A stretch of DNA of 64,000 bases from Exophiala sp. HKRS030 (lineage: Eukaryota; Ascomycota; Eurotiomycetes; Chaetothyriales; Herpotrichiellaceae), in NCBI GenBank assembly GCA_023897205.1, contig JAHWDD010000016.1, positions 1 through 64,000 on the forward strand, written 5' to 3'. The position numbers and the translations under genes are program-made. Positions 24,898 to 36,898 of the stretch are shown here, piece by piece; the first letter of the stretch is position 1, and every line of letters begins with the position of its first letter. The notes under the pieces are model-generated. The model was not told where the DNA came from and did not search any database. It saw nothing but the letters and a program-made list of their open reading frames with translations.

Positions 24898-25698
24898 AAC
24901 TTTAAGAAATCGGGCCCGTTTTTGTTCGTTGATGACCGAGTATCATTATGGTTATTACGACTTCATGATTGTCGATTTGTCGCCTACATCTGATGAGGTC
25001 ACTTGATAGCGTTTCATGGCTTGTTGTCTTTGGGCAGAGGTGTCGGTATCTGTGGGAGGGAGGTGGCAACGATCATACGTAGCACTGCATGGTACACTGG
25101 TGCTCCACGACGGGTAGATATGTGACTACGGATAATTCGCGACTGCGCAATGCTAGGGATGTTCCACGTATGGACGAAATGAACCCAATACACTTATGTA
25201 CTCCGTATGGAGCCGTTGAGTTCAGCGCCTCAAGGTCTCGTTTTTGTTTTGGTGTGTACATCTAGAAACCTGTGTTCGTGAGTGTCCTAGTTGACACACG
25301 TACGTAGGTAGGGAGGGAGGGAGGGGGGTTCCTCATGCTGTATTGATGTCGAGGAGCACCAAGACGTCGGCCCTTGCTCCTCAGCTAGGAGGAGAAATGA
25401 CGGACACTGAGTTCTGATGGCCTGAAATGCGTCCCAAGCCGAGAAAAACACAGTACTCTCTTTTCACATGTGTATATTATATTATATTATTCTACATGCG
25501 TGGGGCTCGATAGGAAAAAGCCAAGGGCCCCTTGTGGATTCGAGGGCCAACGCTATAAGCTTTGTTCGAATAGAGGCTGACGGAGAGCTATAAGCTTGGT
25601 GATTCTATTACGTCGCCTTCTTCTATTGTTGTGAAGAAGATGTGGACATCCGCTATTGTGTGTGCGCAAAGTGTGATATGGAGCGAAAGCAGCGAAGC
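24898..25698. other. Convergent 3' region, AT-hook gene and PPM2
   Basis: The 801 bases hold no gene. A TATTATATTATATT run (about 25470-25490) is a probable 3'-end signal region. An 11-base direct repeat, GCTATAAGCTT, occurs at 25552 and 25587. A TACTCCGTA copy is at 25199. Confidence 0.55.
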
Positions 25699-28600
25699 TC
25701 ATAACTTCTCAGCGCGCTCCCGCAATTCGTCTGCCAGCCTTTCGAGATATGCCTTCGCCATGGGCTTGGGGATATTCTCTGCCAGACCGGATTCCGGACT
25801 GCCTGGCCGTCCGTTGGCAGCCGTTGCATCGGGGGTATCCACAGCTGCAGAAGATTGGTTGTGGTTTTTGCTTTGGGTGTTGGTGCTTATGAACCGTCGA
25901 ACTATCTTTTCCAGATCTCGTCGTCCATCTTCGTAGGCTGCCAAGTCGCGATTGCCGTAAACATCGCGACCGGCAGCGTAGTTTGATTGTGACAAGGAGC
26001 GGAAGAATATGTTCAGAGAGATATTTATGCGCGACGACGATGCTGCGTCCACGGCAGAGGTGGATGCGACTGTGACATCTCCTGGTGCCGAAGATGTAGA
26101 TGGCGTCAATGGCGACGAAGGCGTATCCGAGGGCGTTGGTTGTGCTGTTGTGGTGGTTGCGGGTAATGGTGTGCCTGAGTGCGCCCAGAGTGGAGGAATG
26201 AAGAGTGCTTCGCCGGGTCGGAGGATGGCGACATATGGATGTGTGTTTGGTATGGGTTTTAATCTGTCGGCTTCGGTCTCCGGATTATCGGACGGTTCAA
26301 GAATATCAATCGTCGAGGTTGTCGAACCCGCAGGGAAAGATAGGTGCTTGATGTCTTCGGGAGGGAAAAGGATGAGTTTCCTGGTTCCGCGGACCTGGAA
26401 GAGAACGTTTGCCATGACATCGTAATGTAACCACATGTTGACATTGGCGCTGATGCGTAATGGGCTGCTGAATTTGTGCCTGCGGATGAACTCGAGGGAT
26501 GATGGCAATGTGAAGTCATCGGCGAGTTCGGGCCAATCGGTGGGGAAAAGTGCTGGGAGTTGCGTTGGCTTCGTGCTGGATATGGAGCGTAGATACATGT
26601 GTGCTTGAGGATCTGAGTCTAAGATTTTGATAAAGTTGTGGAACGTCATTGTGGTGTAGGCGAAGTCTTTGCGCTGGAAATTCATGGTCCGGTTGGGGGA
26701 GGCGTGGATGACAATATTTCGTGAAGCTGGAACTTTAGACAGGAGATAGGCTGGGTTCCATTTGCTTGTACACGGTCCGATATCGATACAGGTGAGAATC
26801 TTTGGCACGCCGGCTCCCAGGATGTTGATGAAATCCTGTTCCAAGTAGGGGCTCACACATTTGACTGGGGTCAAAGGCCGCATTGAGCCTTCCTTGAGCA
26901 CGCCCTGGCCTACAGGTAGTGCCTTTTGTTGAGTAGGCTTAACAAGAGCCCATGGAGTAGTGTCTCCTGCTTCGAAGAAATACAAGAGCCAGCAACCTGG
27001 ATTCCAGTATGCACCAAAGCTGAAACATGTTGCTCCTCCACCGACAATCAGCGTAGCTCTGTCCTCTGCACTGGCTGTACGGTGGGTAGAATGGCCGATG
27101 AAAAAGGGTCGAGGAATGTTCGGGTCCTTTCGCGGTAGGACACAAGCGACTCGCAACTCCATCTCCTTCTCAAATTCGCCGAATGCGGAGAAACTTCCAA
27201 GGATGGTAAGAATCTCGTAGTCTTTTGGTATGCAGCCATGTCTAGCCACTCCTCCAATCAGTAGAAGCTCATTCCTAATAACGCTGTAAGAGGCTCCAAG
27301 ACGAGAGAGCCATGGCCAAATGCCAGCTGAGGTGTCCAGAGCGTTTGAAGTTTTGAAAGTGACGCCAGTGACGACATTGTCCCTGATATTCAATCGCCAT
27401 CGCCACAAGCCCTGGCAAATTACACCATCGTGTCGCATGCCCCCAAAAAGTAGACCATGGTTGAAGCCAAGTCTGACGAAGCTTGCCCCAAATCGGGGCA
27501 TGGGGTCTTTTAGAAGAGAGCGAAGAACCTGCCAACCGTTCTTCCTATCCCAAAGTAGACAATCGGTGGCAAGCTTCGTGGCCGATGTCTTGCCTCCGAA
27601 AACAACAACGCCGTACAGCTTGTCTGGTAAGACTACGGCGGCCACGCGGTGTCGAAAACGAGGTTCAGGAAGGTCATGGATACGTTCCCATTTGGATCCA
27701 GTTTGCAACCAACAATCCTTCATTGGCGCAGAAGGCGATCCCCTTCCGCCAATAAGGATATTTTGTCCGTTTGCAAGAGTCGTAATGGTATGGCAGCATC
27801 TGGCTCCAATATCCTCAGGTGGAACAGACGGTGGTGGCAGTTTGTAATCTGAAGATGCATAAACTGAGGTGCTAGATAGTCTAGCCTGTAGACCTGTCCC
27901 CCCATGCAGCCCAATGGCATCCTCGCCGGGAATTCGGTAGGCTGAGGCATGGTGAGTGCGCCCTTCCCGCTCTGGATTCGGCGTGTATGTGTAAGCAAAG
28001 AACTGCGTCAGGCCACTGTATGGCGAAACAGTTCTCGTAGACATGTCGGATGCAATACTATCCATGGAAGCTCGTCTAGATCTTGGCTGCTCAGGAATCA
28101 ACGGTTCATCTCCAGTCTGTGCAATGATAAATGCATAGTGCGAGGCGAATAGTGCGAATTCCTCCCTACACAACCGTTAAAAGGGCCGAGAAGGATGCGG
28201 GAGAAGCCACTTGCCATTCGTCGAAGGGTTCCACTTCGTCAAGAGACATGCGCTGAGAGGGTGATAGAAACCTAGGATCGGCCCACAACTCCCATAAGTT
28301 TTGTGTCTCGACCATGTGAAAACCTGCACTCTGGAAACGTAGAGTCTGGGTGTGACATCCAGGATACTTGAAGACAGAACGAAGTGGAGTGCCCAGCTTG
28401 GAAAAATGGTTCATCATGGTAGTAGTAAACGGATTGTCGGGACGATCTGGAGACTGCTGTTCTAATAAACAGAATGTGACATCTACGCTTGTCAGTGCTG
28501 CTGCTGAGAAGGTCAGGGGAGTTAACGGGAATACCTGGAGAGAGCGTGCTTGTCCACGCGATGAGCGCATCTGAGTCTTCAGGGGCCATGTAAGTGATGC

Positions 28601-29304
28601 TGACTTCGGCCAAACAGAGGATCAGACAGTCATCAATGTCAACTACGGATTTGAGCAGGCGCTCCAACCGTCGTGGATTTCGCAAGTCACACCCGATGCC
28701 AACGTACTCTTCACTGTCGAATACTATCCCATTTTCTTGCGGCACTTCGGCATTGACTGAAAGCAGATCTTTCATCCGAGGAGTGTTACGGATGATTTCA
28801 CGCTTGCTAATCATCAGCTCCTCAAAATCAACGTCGATGAATTTCGCAGCGCTGCATAGTTCCCTGTCTTGTGCAAGCCATTGGAAGGGTATGGGATCAC
28901 TGACTTCAATGAGCATAAGAATCCCATGACAAAGGATTGGGGGTCTTACTCACTATCCACAGCCCAAATTAATGATAACCTTCTTCTGATCAGAAGGCCT
29001 TTCCAAGAACTGTCTAACAACCCAGTCGATGGCTCGCATGCGAAGCCAATACCCCCGGTTAATGAGAGGTGCTCTCCGCTGAGGCTTCTTTACGAAGAAT
29101 CGATAGAAATGCGGCTGTGGCAGGTAGAGTCGCTCAACGCTTCTCTTCGATACAATGCTGCTGTTGTTGGTCTGTTGCGTACGGGTTAAATAGAATAGGC
29201 ATAGTATGCGGCGTAATACTTACACCCATTATCAGGCCCGCATTCTTCTCCATCGCGATCGCATCATCAGTCTCCCCTCGAAGAGAGGATGGAGGAGTGG
29301 CCAT
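25699..29304 (-). CDS. PPM2: tRNA wybutosine-synthesising protein 4 (Ppm2/TYW4)
   Basis: Five exons: 29304-29224, 29171-28954, 28899-28535, 28482-28215 and 28165-25699, giving 1132 residues. Residues 1-330 are the leucine-carboxyl-methyltransferase-type domain, with the AdoMet site INLGCGYDP spanning introns 1-2 and [11 protein letters not shown] before it. Residues of about 425-700 form Kelch blades ([24 protein letters not shown]). Residues of about 880-990 are a JmjC domain retaining the metal ligands HYD and the distal His in LWAHSG. The enzyme methylates and methoxycarbonylates the wybutosine side chain of tRNA-Phe position 37. Intron 4 needs a GC donor (GCAAGT) to keep the conserved [14 protein letters not shown] continuous; see the separate entry. 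The start gives [10 protein letters not shown]. An in-frame ATG 48 bases upstream is an alternative. It shares a 412-base promoter region with TAP42. Confidence 0.95.
28166..28214 (-). other. GC-AG intron in PPM2
   Basis: The 49-base intron begins GCAAGT and ends TAG. Joining 28215 to 28165 yields DEWEEF in frame. The nearest GT donor (CAA|GTGGCT) shifts the frame. GCAAGT is the standard GC-type donor, so the assignment is fairly secure. Confidence 0.82.
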
Positions 29305-29716
29305 ATCAACCCCAAATATCCCTGTTGGGATACTCAACCCAGTAAACAACACATGCCTTGAACACGGAATGAAGTATCGAAGAAGTAGTAAGGAGCGAGA
29401 TGAGTCAGAAGCGCCATGAATTCAGTCTTTAAACGCCATCCATGATAGAAATAGAAAAAATGACGTGCAGACGTTATTGGTCAAGGGCCTGGCCTTGGCA
29501 CAAAAATGATTTCTATTGGCCAGGCCCGCCTCTTCTCATCATTTGTCTGCTTACTCAATCTTCTGCTCATGTTTCTCGAACAAGACAAACGAGGGACAAT
29601 CGTTGTGAAAAATATTATCCAGCATCGGCATCTCGCGGCGGAGCTACAGAAAGTGCGTGATAGATTTTGATCGCGAGAGATTCCCACAGTTATCCCACCC
29701 TGCCAGCACGGCTACA
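29305..29716. promoter_or_regulatory. Divergent promoter of PPM2 and TAP42
   Basis: Two start codons face away from each other across 412 bases, so this spacer must carry both promoters. I see no specific operator that I can defend. Confidence 0.6.
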
Positions 29717-30876
29717 ATGACAACAGCAATGGAAGCGTCCGAGCCGAACCTCAAAGAATCATTCAATGAGGCCAAAATCCGACAGAATCAGCTTGACACT
29801 CTTGATCCTCGAAGCTCATCTTACAAAGATACTCTGCAAACCATCATAGACAATTTGGAACGATGTCGGCAGTTGATCCGACAACTCGCACTCTTTAGTC
29901 CAAATGAGGAAGTCGAGGACATTGCTACACAGGATCTACAGTATGTTTGCCCTTTTATCCCAGAAGCCGCGACTAAGTGGAAAGGTACTTGACCGTGGAC
30001 TACAATCTCGCGGAGATGAAGATCAAAGCATACAGTGAGGACCGACTCTCGTCGTTGCGAACATCCGTGGCACTATTGGAGCGTTTCCTTACCCAGCTGG
30101 ACCACTATGGCCTGCTCAACTCATCCGATCACAAGCTGTACGAGAGGTTTCTTGAGCAGCGAGATAGCTTTAGGATAGTGTCCTCTAGCAACCCCGAAGA
30201 AAAGCGCAAAATTAAGATCACCCGGTTTCAGGAAGAAAAGTCTTTGAAGCAGAAGCTCGAGGTTGGTGGGCATTCGCCTGTAGATAACTTTCGCTAATTA
30301 AAGCAGTACTTGAGGGGTGAATCACAGAAGATCAACATTGACGACGATACAATACGAAATCTTTATCTGGCCGAGATTTCCCTTTCGGTGAATAGGGCCT
30401 TTTCTTCGTTAGACATGATAACACAGGAACTTGACATTCTGTCTCATATGCGTCAAGCGCCCGCTCCGAGCAGTCCACCAATGGACCAGAGAGAACGGAC
30501 TAGACCTGATGGATATTCTGAACGCCTGGATGGGCCCATGACATTGGCAGGGCTAGGCAAGAGGGGTGGTCCTCTGCTCAACTCGAGTGGGAAGCCACTG
30601 CAGCCTTTCACCCTTACCGACAAACGCACCCAACTTCAACAGGGTGTCTTTCGATCTGGTCATAACCTCCCAACGATGAGCATCGACGAATATCTCGAGG
30701 AAGAACGACGCAGAGGAGGTATTATCGAAGGAGGTGGCAATGCCAATGCTCCTCAGCCGGAGCCCGATGAAGATAATATAGATGAGGTTGATGCTGCCAC
30801 CATGAAAGCTCGGCAGTGGGATGAATTTGTTGAAGCAAATCCTAAAGGCGCTGGCAATAGATTGAACAGAGGCTGA
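29717..30876 (+). CDS. TAP42: TAP42/alpha4 family PP2A-associated protein
   Basis: Three exons, 29717-29940, 29985-30261 and 30307-30876, encode 356 residues. The family binds type 2A phosphatase catalytic subunits and transmits TORC1 signals. The helical N-terminal two-thirds show the typical pattern, including LERCRQLIRQLALFSPNEEVEDIATQ, then YLTVDYNLAE across intron 1, and a basic-acidic region KRKIKITRFQEEK near 150. The C-terminal part has the conserved LTDKRTQLQQGVFRSGHNLPTMSIDEYLEEE-type block (about 265-300) and ends in a disordered acidic tail with MKARQWDEFVEANPKGAGNR. The two introns are very short (44 and 45 bases), and the second uses a weak GTTGGT donor. Each junction restores conserved sequence. 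The start is the first in-frame ATG after an in-frame run without another Met. Confidence 0.93.
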
Positions 30877-31024
30877 AGCTCAGCCCGTTTGAGTTACTTT
30901 TCCCCTAGCAGGCCCAGTTGGAGGTATTCGCCCCGTCGGTATCTATCGCTTTCTCTGGTATTGCCTTCGCCACTGCACTGTCTCGAGATGCGTGACCATA
31001 CTCATGACAACCTCAAGTCTATGT

Positions 31025-32142
31025 TTATTTTTCTTCCAGATCCGCTACAGTCGTCGGTCTCTTAGCTTTGATGTCCGCCAAAATTTTGTCTGCGCCCTTC
31101 CGCAGTAACTCCTCAGCTGCACGTATGCCGAATGAGTCTGCATCCTCTTTGGTCTTCACCACTTGAGTCATCTCAACTTCTGCCTTCTCCTTTCCGTCCT
31201 GACTTACAACGATTGCTTTGAGCTGAAGTGCATCTTTGCTGTCCCCTTCTTTGAGCCATTCCGTTTCAACTCCGAGAGGAGCACTGCATCCGCCTTCCAA
31301 AGTCCTCAGTAAGCTTCGCTCCGTGGATGTAGCCAGATGAGTTTCGAGATGGTCTATCCTATCAAGCATGGTTTGAACACGTTCGTCAGATGCTCGGCTC
31401 TCGACCCCGATCGCGCCCTGTCCAACAGCATAGAGCATCCCGCCATTTTTTGAATCGAGATACTGAGTGATGCGATGACTGAGATTGGCCCGAATTAGGC
31501 CGGCAGCTGCAAGAATTGCAGCATCAAAAGGTCCGTCCTCGGCATCGAGTTTCGACAGTCTCGTGTCGATATTTCCTCTCATATCAAGAACTCGTAGGTG
31601 AGGATATTTAAGAGCGATCTGAGCTCCTCTTCGCATTGACGAAGTACCAACAACTGCTCCTGCGGGTAGGTCTTCGATATTGCAAGGTTTGCGTCCGGCC
31701 TTAAGAACAAAAGCATCCCTTGGGTCTTCCCTTTGCAGCACTGCACCAATTGTACAGCCAGGAGGCAATTGAGTGGGCACATCTAGAAGCAAAATCAACG
31801 AGAATCCTTGCATTAACACCCAAAATCCAAACCTTTATATGAGTGGACCAAGAAATCCAATCCTCCTTCGAGCATCAAGGTTTCAAGTTCGTGCGTCCAC
31901 AAATTCTTAACCGGCATATCCTTGAATGGAGTAATTTTGTCGATATCCCCGGCTGCCGTGTCTCGTGCTTTGATCGCATAGACATTGTCGGGGAATGTTG
32001 ATGCCAAAGCCTTCACTACAAGATCCGTTTGGATGAGAGCAAGCTTTGATTTTCTGGTGCCGACACTGAATGTTGTTTGAGGATTGCTTCCGTGAATTGT
32101 TGCCGAGGCATTGTCGCCCTGAACCACTGCGAGGGTGGCCAT
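31025..32142 (-). CDS. HEM3: Porphobilinogen deaminase (hydroxymethylbilane synthase)
   Basis: Two exons, 32142-31833 and 31782-31025, encode 355 residues. It polymerises four porphobilinogens to hydroxymethylbilane in cytosolic haem synthesis. Seen in order: SVGTRKSKLALIQTD near residue 26, the catalytic-Asp loop FLVHSYKDVPTQLPPG built across the intron (Tyr where many homologs have Leu or Met), VGTSSMRRGAQI, DMRGNIDTRL, and the dipyrromethane-cofactor Cys in LEGGCSAPLGV near residue 265-270. All key sites are present. It is convergent with TAP42, 148 bases apart, and divergent from the Lon gene. The start gives MATLAVVQGD, a normal cytosolic N-terminus. Confidence 0.97.
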
Positions 32143-32522
32143 TTCAGCGCAGAATGACTTTCTTGAAGGCTCAGTGAAATGGCTAATAATACCAGAAAGT
32201 CAGGATATATTCTAGTGCCGTTGGAACTTGCAATGTTTGGTTTAGTGGTGGCGTTTCTGCTGGTTTCCGTGTCGGAGCACGTGAGTCCGAGTTGCTCTCG
32301 TCATGCCAAACTGGGAGCCCCGAACCTCGGCAGGCAACGGACGGCGGCGTCAACTCCCCCTCAAGAACCCTGGCATTACATCTCGTAGATTCTATGGCTA
32401 GTTGATCATGGCATTCAAATAAGTGATCCCCCTTCATTCCCCGGATCATCATAAACACAGATTGTTCCCTCCCCCCCCGCTTGTTCTTCCTTCTCTCGAC
32501 TTCCATCCACTCTACTAACACC
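32143..32522. promoter_or_regulatory. Divergent promoter of HEM3 and peroxisomal Lon
   Basis: Shared 380-base region. It contains CGG-N11-CCG centred on a CACGTG (32273-32289) and a CCTCGG at 32325-32330. CCTCGG is the core recognised by the FarA/FarB fatty-acid regulators of Aspergillus, which act on peroxisomal genes. A six-base match here by chance is not unlikely (about 0.2 expected on two strands), so regulation by such factors is a hypothesis. Confidence 0.4.
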
Positions 32523-35423
32523 ATGGGTTATACTGCAAAGGCAACTATTCCACTCATTCCTCTGGCCCGAGATTCGGTCCTTTTGCCTGGAGTCACGCTC
32601 AGGATCTCCGTGTCGAACCGTGCCGACATACCTCTCCTCATCTCCTCAGCCTTTCAAAGAGCTTCTAGATCAAGAGCAGGAACTGCCTCTCTTCCTGTTG
32701 GCTGTGTCCCTATCAACTCCCCTTATCTAAGCGCGGATGGGAGAGAACTGCTCGACAGTTCGAAGAAAGAGAGTAGTGGCCACATCGAACATGATATCGA
32801 TCCCAGCAATGCGACCAAGAAAGATTTATTCAAGTACGGTACCTTAGCGAAGATCATTGGAGTACAAGGCAACTCCAATGCGGATCCATACTTGGTCGTC
32901 GAAGGCGTCCAACGGTTCAGGATAGATAAGATCAGACACGAGAAGCCAAACTTCGAGGCCGAAGTCACATTTTACGAGGATGAGGTGCCAGATCTCAACG
33001 ATGGTGACCTACGCGCTAGTTTCACACGACTTAAGCAACGATCTCGAGAACTTTTGACCTTACTTCGATTGTCCTCCCTCTTCCGGCCTGCGTCGATGGT
33101 CCTCTCGCCACTCATTGTCCGCCGATTTGAGCTGTACATTGGAAAGAAAGATCTTTCTCAGGCCGGCCAGCTTGCGGACTTTATGACAGATATTGTGGAA
33201 GCAAGTTATGAAGAGAAATTGCGCGTATTGAGCACCTTGGATTTGCACGAGCGTCTGGAACGTGTTCTGGCCCTTTTGAACAAGCAGATTTCGGGCATCA
33301 ACGGGAACATCAAGATCACTTCGATCACTTCGACAACGCTACCTTCCAACATTGGGGTGGACATCTCCGACCTCAACCAAAGCCAGCGCGAGGCTCTTGC
33401 CAGGCGCGCGCTGTCCGGGTTGAACGGTATGACTCCTCCGGGCATGCCAGGTGCACGAGGGGGCGAAGGAGATGAAGATAATGAGGTCAACGAAGTCGAA
33501 GAGCTCAAAAAGAAGGTTGCTGAGGCCGGATTGTCACCAGAAGCTCAGAAAGTTGCCGATCGTGAACTGAAGCGCTTGAAGAAGATGAACCCTGCTAACG
33601 CGGAGTATGGGGTCATACGTACTTACGTCGAGAACCTGGTTGAGATTCCCTGGACCAAGGTGACTGATGACCAATTGGGAGCTGACACTCTCGCCCGAGC
33701 TCGTAAGCAACTTGATGACGATCATTACGGCTTGGAAAAGATTAAGAAGAGATTACTTGAATACCTTGCAGTCTTAAAGCTCAAGCAGTCTGTCAATGCC
33801 GATGTCGATCAACAAATTGCTAGATTGACCAAGCAACTTACTCCTACGCAAGAAGGTGAGGAGAGAGAGGTCGAGCAGATTCCGGACAACGAGAAGGATG
33901 CTGCTACTGCTAAACTGCATGTTCTCAAGTCAAAGCGAATGGTCGATAAGTCACCAATCCTTCTACTAGTTGGACCCCCTGGCACTGGCAAGACGTCTCT
34001 GGCAAAATCGATTGCTCTCTCCCTGGGTCGCAAGTTTCACAGAATATCCCTTGGCGGTGTTCGGGATGAAGCAGAAATCAGAGGCCACAGACGGACCTAT
34101 GTCGCTGCAATGCCAGGTCTCATCGTGAGCGGCCTGAAAAAGGTCGGGGTCGCGAACCCTGTCTTCCTGCTTGATGAGATCGACAAAATCAGCACAAATA
34201 ATTTCCATGGTGACCCATCTGCTGCTATGCTTGAAGTCCTCGATCCTGAACAGAATCACAGCTTCAACGATCATTACGTCAATATCCCCATGGACCTGAG
34301 TAAAGTTCTCTTCATTGCAACCGCCAACTCCCTCGACACTATCCCTGCGCCACTTCTCGACCGTATGGAAACCATCCAACTGTCTGGCTACACCACTATC
34401 GAGAAACGTTACATCGCCAAGCAGCATCTTATCCCTAAGCAAGTCCGTACTAACGGTCTCTCCGATGGTCAAGTGGTCCTGCCTGACGACGTTATCGACA
34501 CCATTATAACATCCTATACCCGCGAGTCTGGCGTGCGTAACCTTGAGCGCGAAATAGGCTCAGTGTGCCGATACAAGGCTGTACAATATGCTGATGCGAG
34601 AGACGCAAATGACACCAGCCCCAGTAAATATAATCCCACCGTGACCGTGGATGAGCTCGAAGACATTTTGGGGATTGAACGCTTCGAGGAAGAAATTGCC
34701 GAAAAGTCTTCGCGGCCCGGTGTCGTCACAGGGCTTGTGGCATACTCGTCTGGCGGGCAGGGGAGTATATTATTTATCGAAGTGGCTGATATGCCTGGCA
34801 AAGGCCGTGTGCAACTCACTGGGAAACTGGGCGATGTGCTCAAGGAGTCGGTTGAGGTTGCGCTCACGTGGGTCAAGGCGCACAGTTATGACTTGGGCCT
34901 TACCCACGACCCTCATGAGGACATTATGGAGAAGCGTGCTATTCATGTTCATTGTCCTGCGGGAGCGGTGCCCAAGGATGGACCCAGCGCTGGTCTAGCA
35001 CATACCGTTGCTCTGATCAGTTTGTTCAGTGGAAAGAGCGTGCCGCCTACGATCGCCATGACGGGAGAAGTCAGTCTGCGTGGCCGCGTCATGCCGGTCG
35101 GTGGTATCAAAGAGAAACTCATTGGCGCACATCGTGCGGGAGTCAAGAAGGTTCTTTTGCCTGCACATAACCGTAAAGATGTGAAGGATGTGCCTGACGA
35201 GGTGAAGCGCGAGATGGAGATTGTTTATGTCAAGTATGTTTCCGACTCCCCCTTTCCCCCTCCCTGTGGCCTATTTTTCCAGTTCACCGGCCTAACGTCT
35301 GTATTATTGGATCTGCTGCTAACATATCCCATCAGGCATGTTTATGAGGCGCTCCGACAGATTTGGCCCGAATCACAATGGGCTTCAGACAGATATTTTG
35401 CCGAGGTCGAAAGTCGGTTGTAG
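32523..35423 (+). CDS. Peroxisomal Lon protease
   Basis: Two exons, 32523-35233 and 35336-35423, give 932 residues. It is an ATP-dependent protease of the peroxisomal matrix (Pln/LONP2 group). The substrate-binding LON domain is at residues of about 8-270 ([15 protein letters not shown]). The AAA+ module has Walker [10 protein letters not shown] near 483 and Walker [10 protein letters not shown] near 550. The protease domain has catalytic Ser in [12 protein letters not shown] near 820 and Lys in AGVKKVLLP near 862. The C-terminus is SRL, a type 1 peroxisomal targeting signal, and there is no mitochondrial presequence, which separates it from mitochondrial Lon. The intron (102 bases) has no stop and is a multiple of three, so retention would add 34 residues and still end in SRL. 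Splicing restores VYVKHVYEAL. Confidence 0.96.
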   Translation: MGYTAKATIPLIPLARDSVLLPGVTLRISVSNRADIPLLISSAFQRASRSRAGTASLPVGCVPINSPYLSADGRELLDSSKKESSGHIEHDIDPSNATKKDLFKYGTLAKIIGVQGNSNADPYLVVEGVQRFRIDKIRHEKPNFEAEVTFYEDEVPDLNDGDLRASFTRLKQRSRELLTLLRLSSLFRPASMVLSPLIVRRFELYIGKKDLSQAGQLADFMTDIVEASYEEKLRVLSTLDLHERLERVLALLNKQISGINGNIKITSITSTTLPSNIGVDISDLNQSQREALARRALSGLNGMTPPGMPGARGGEGDEDNEVNEVEELKKKVAEAGLSPEAQKVADRELKRLKKMNPANAEYGVIRTYVENLVEIPWTKVTDDQLGADTLARARKQLDDDHYGLEKIKKRLLEYLAVLKLKQSVNADVDQQIARLTKQLTPTQEGEEREVEQIPDNEKDAATAKLHVLKSKRMVDKSPILLLVGPPGTGKTSLAKSIALSLGRKFHRISLGGVRDEAEIRGHRRTYVAAMPGLIVSGLKKVGVANPVFLLDEIDKISTNNFHGDPSAAMLEVLDPEQNHSFNDHYVNIPMDLSKVLFIATANSLDTIPAPLLDRMETIQLSGYTTIEKRYIAKQHLIPKQVRTNGLSDGQVVLPDDVIDTIITSYTRESGVRNLEREIGSVCRYKAVQYADARDANDTSPSKYNPTVTVDELEDILGIERFEEEIAEKSSRPGVVTGLVAYSSGGQGSILFIEVADMPGKGRVQLTGKLGDVLKESVEVALTWVKAHSYDLGLTHDPHEDIMEKRAIHVHCPAGAVPKDGPSAGLAHTVALISLFSGKSVPPTIAMTGEVSLRGRVMPVGGIKEKLIGAHRAGVKKVLLPAHNRKDVKDVPDEVKREMEIVYVKYVSDSPFPPPCGLFFQFTGLTSVLLDLLLTYPIRHVYEALRQIWPESQWASDRYFAEVESRL

Positions 35424-35759
35424 ATTGTGGACGTTGGTGGTGTTGTTTAGAAGATCTGACATTGCAGAACTTGTATTAGCAGAGCGAGTGATTCATGTGG
35501 GGGGGTGGTTTGAATATCATCTTCATAGTCATGCAATTACTTAAGTCATTATCATGATTAGTTGATCTTGACGAAGATTTTCGCTTTCTCTACTCAGGGC
35601 GAGGATGAGTTTCACAGTACTTCGCAGTTAGTTGCGTCAGGCATATTGGCTCAACATCAAGTAGACACCCGAGTTCACACAGGATCGCATGACGATCGGT
35701 AATGTACAATATAGATTTTTCAACGTCTGTAATCATACAGGCAAAGCAAGAAAGGGTAT
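35424..35759. other. Convergent 3' region, Lon and MRP20
   Basis: The 336 bases are 3' flanks of two converging genes. No coding signal is seen. Confidence 0.6.
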
Positions 35760-36898
35760 CTAACGACGAGGTGCATGGTCCGACGGCATGTCGGCACTCG
35801 AGTCCAACAATTGCCAGGTCGGCGCCCACTTTTTCTTTCCCTTTAATAGTTCCTGCGCCTGTTGGGCGATTGTCTTTCTGTGTTCGAGGTTGGGTTTCGA
35901 TAACCCCCACTCGCTGCTTTCTCGTTCTTGGGCGAACTGTGCCTTGGCCAGTTGCCAGTAGTCGTCGTGTTCCCACCTAGAGAGAATATTTGTTAGTTTG
36001 GAGTAGGAGGGGTGGGATATGTTGGTACAGGAAACTTACGGATCGAGGTCCTTGACCTCTTCTGGATAGACGAACGGCTTGGCCAGTTGCACGGTCATCT
36101 TCTTTATGCTTTGAGGCCGGTACAGGGCTCCCTGACTGTATCTGTCTGTCGGTTGTGTCCGTTTCACTTTTTGTTGGATGACAACACTCCGTACGTGCAG
36201 GACTTCTACCGCGTACACGTTCCTCAGGTAGGCTTTGAGATCCAGCTTGCTGAAATGTAATGGGACATCGAAGGCGGCGTAGTTGGGACTGAGATGGGGT
36301 GTGCGCATCAGGACGACGGCGTCGTTAGGGTGAGGACTGTAGAAGATTGGCAGGTTAACAAAGGTGCCAAAAGAGAGGTCAATGTGTAAAAGACCTAGGG
36401 AACAACTCACAAGTTGATTTGTTTCCGCGATTCGTAGGGGACATTGGCAGGTTTGCTAAAGAACCGTGAAGGAGATTGTAGTAGTTCGGTCACTTTCTGT
36501 GGGCTGAGATATCTGCTGTTGGTGTGTAAAAAGTCTCTTACGTCGCTTGACACATGCGATAAAGGAGAGTAGACGTCCATGAAGTGATCGAGGTGTTTCC
36601 GTTCCATTTCCCACCAGCGCAACTCGTCGTCCGTCCGGGTGGCTCGGAGTGCTTCCAGGGTTTCTGGAGCTAGTTGCTGTTTTGGAGGTTGATTTGATGA
36701 TAGTTGAACCTCATACTTTTCAAGCCATTTGAGCGGAGGTTCGACTCGTTTGAAGATGTTGGCAGAGAACGGGTTCAGTCCAATGGTGGTTTTTACTCGT
36801 CTTTTGGCATTCCATAGTCGGGGCGCATTGGGTGCTACCCGGGTCGTTGGAATCTTTGGTTTCGTGTGAAGTGTAGGCGGAAGCCTTGCTCGAGGCAT
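35760..36898 (-). CDS. MRP20: Mitochondrial large-subunit ribosomal protein uL23m
   Basis: Three exons, 36898-36411, 36336-36040 and 35976-35760, encode 333 residues. It is the mitochondrial L23 homolog at the exit-tunnel rim. The L23 fold starts at INFPHPNDAVVLMRTP (across intron 1) and runs through YAAFDVPLHFSKLDLKAYLR, VRSVVIQQKVKR and SIKKMTVQLAKPFVYPEE near residues 165-255. The N-terminal 160 residues are basic, start MPRARLPPTLHTKP and look like a mitochondrial presequence plus extension. The last exon adds a charged C-terminal tail (WEHDDYWQLAKAQFAQERES) typical of the fungal protein. Intron 1 contains a good branch-like TTAAC before CTACAG. It is divergent from RPN1. Confidence 0.93.

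Noticed and set aside
29305..29352. N-terminal extension of PPM2 starting at the upstream ATG
   Set aside because: The extension (MLFTGLSIPTGIFGVD) is not expected in the family; the ATG at 29304 is preferred, though both are in frame.
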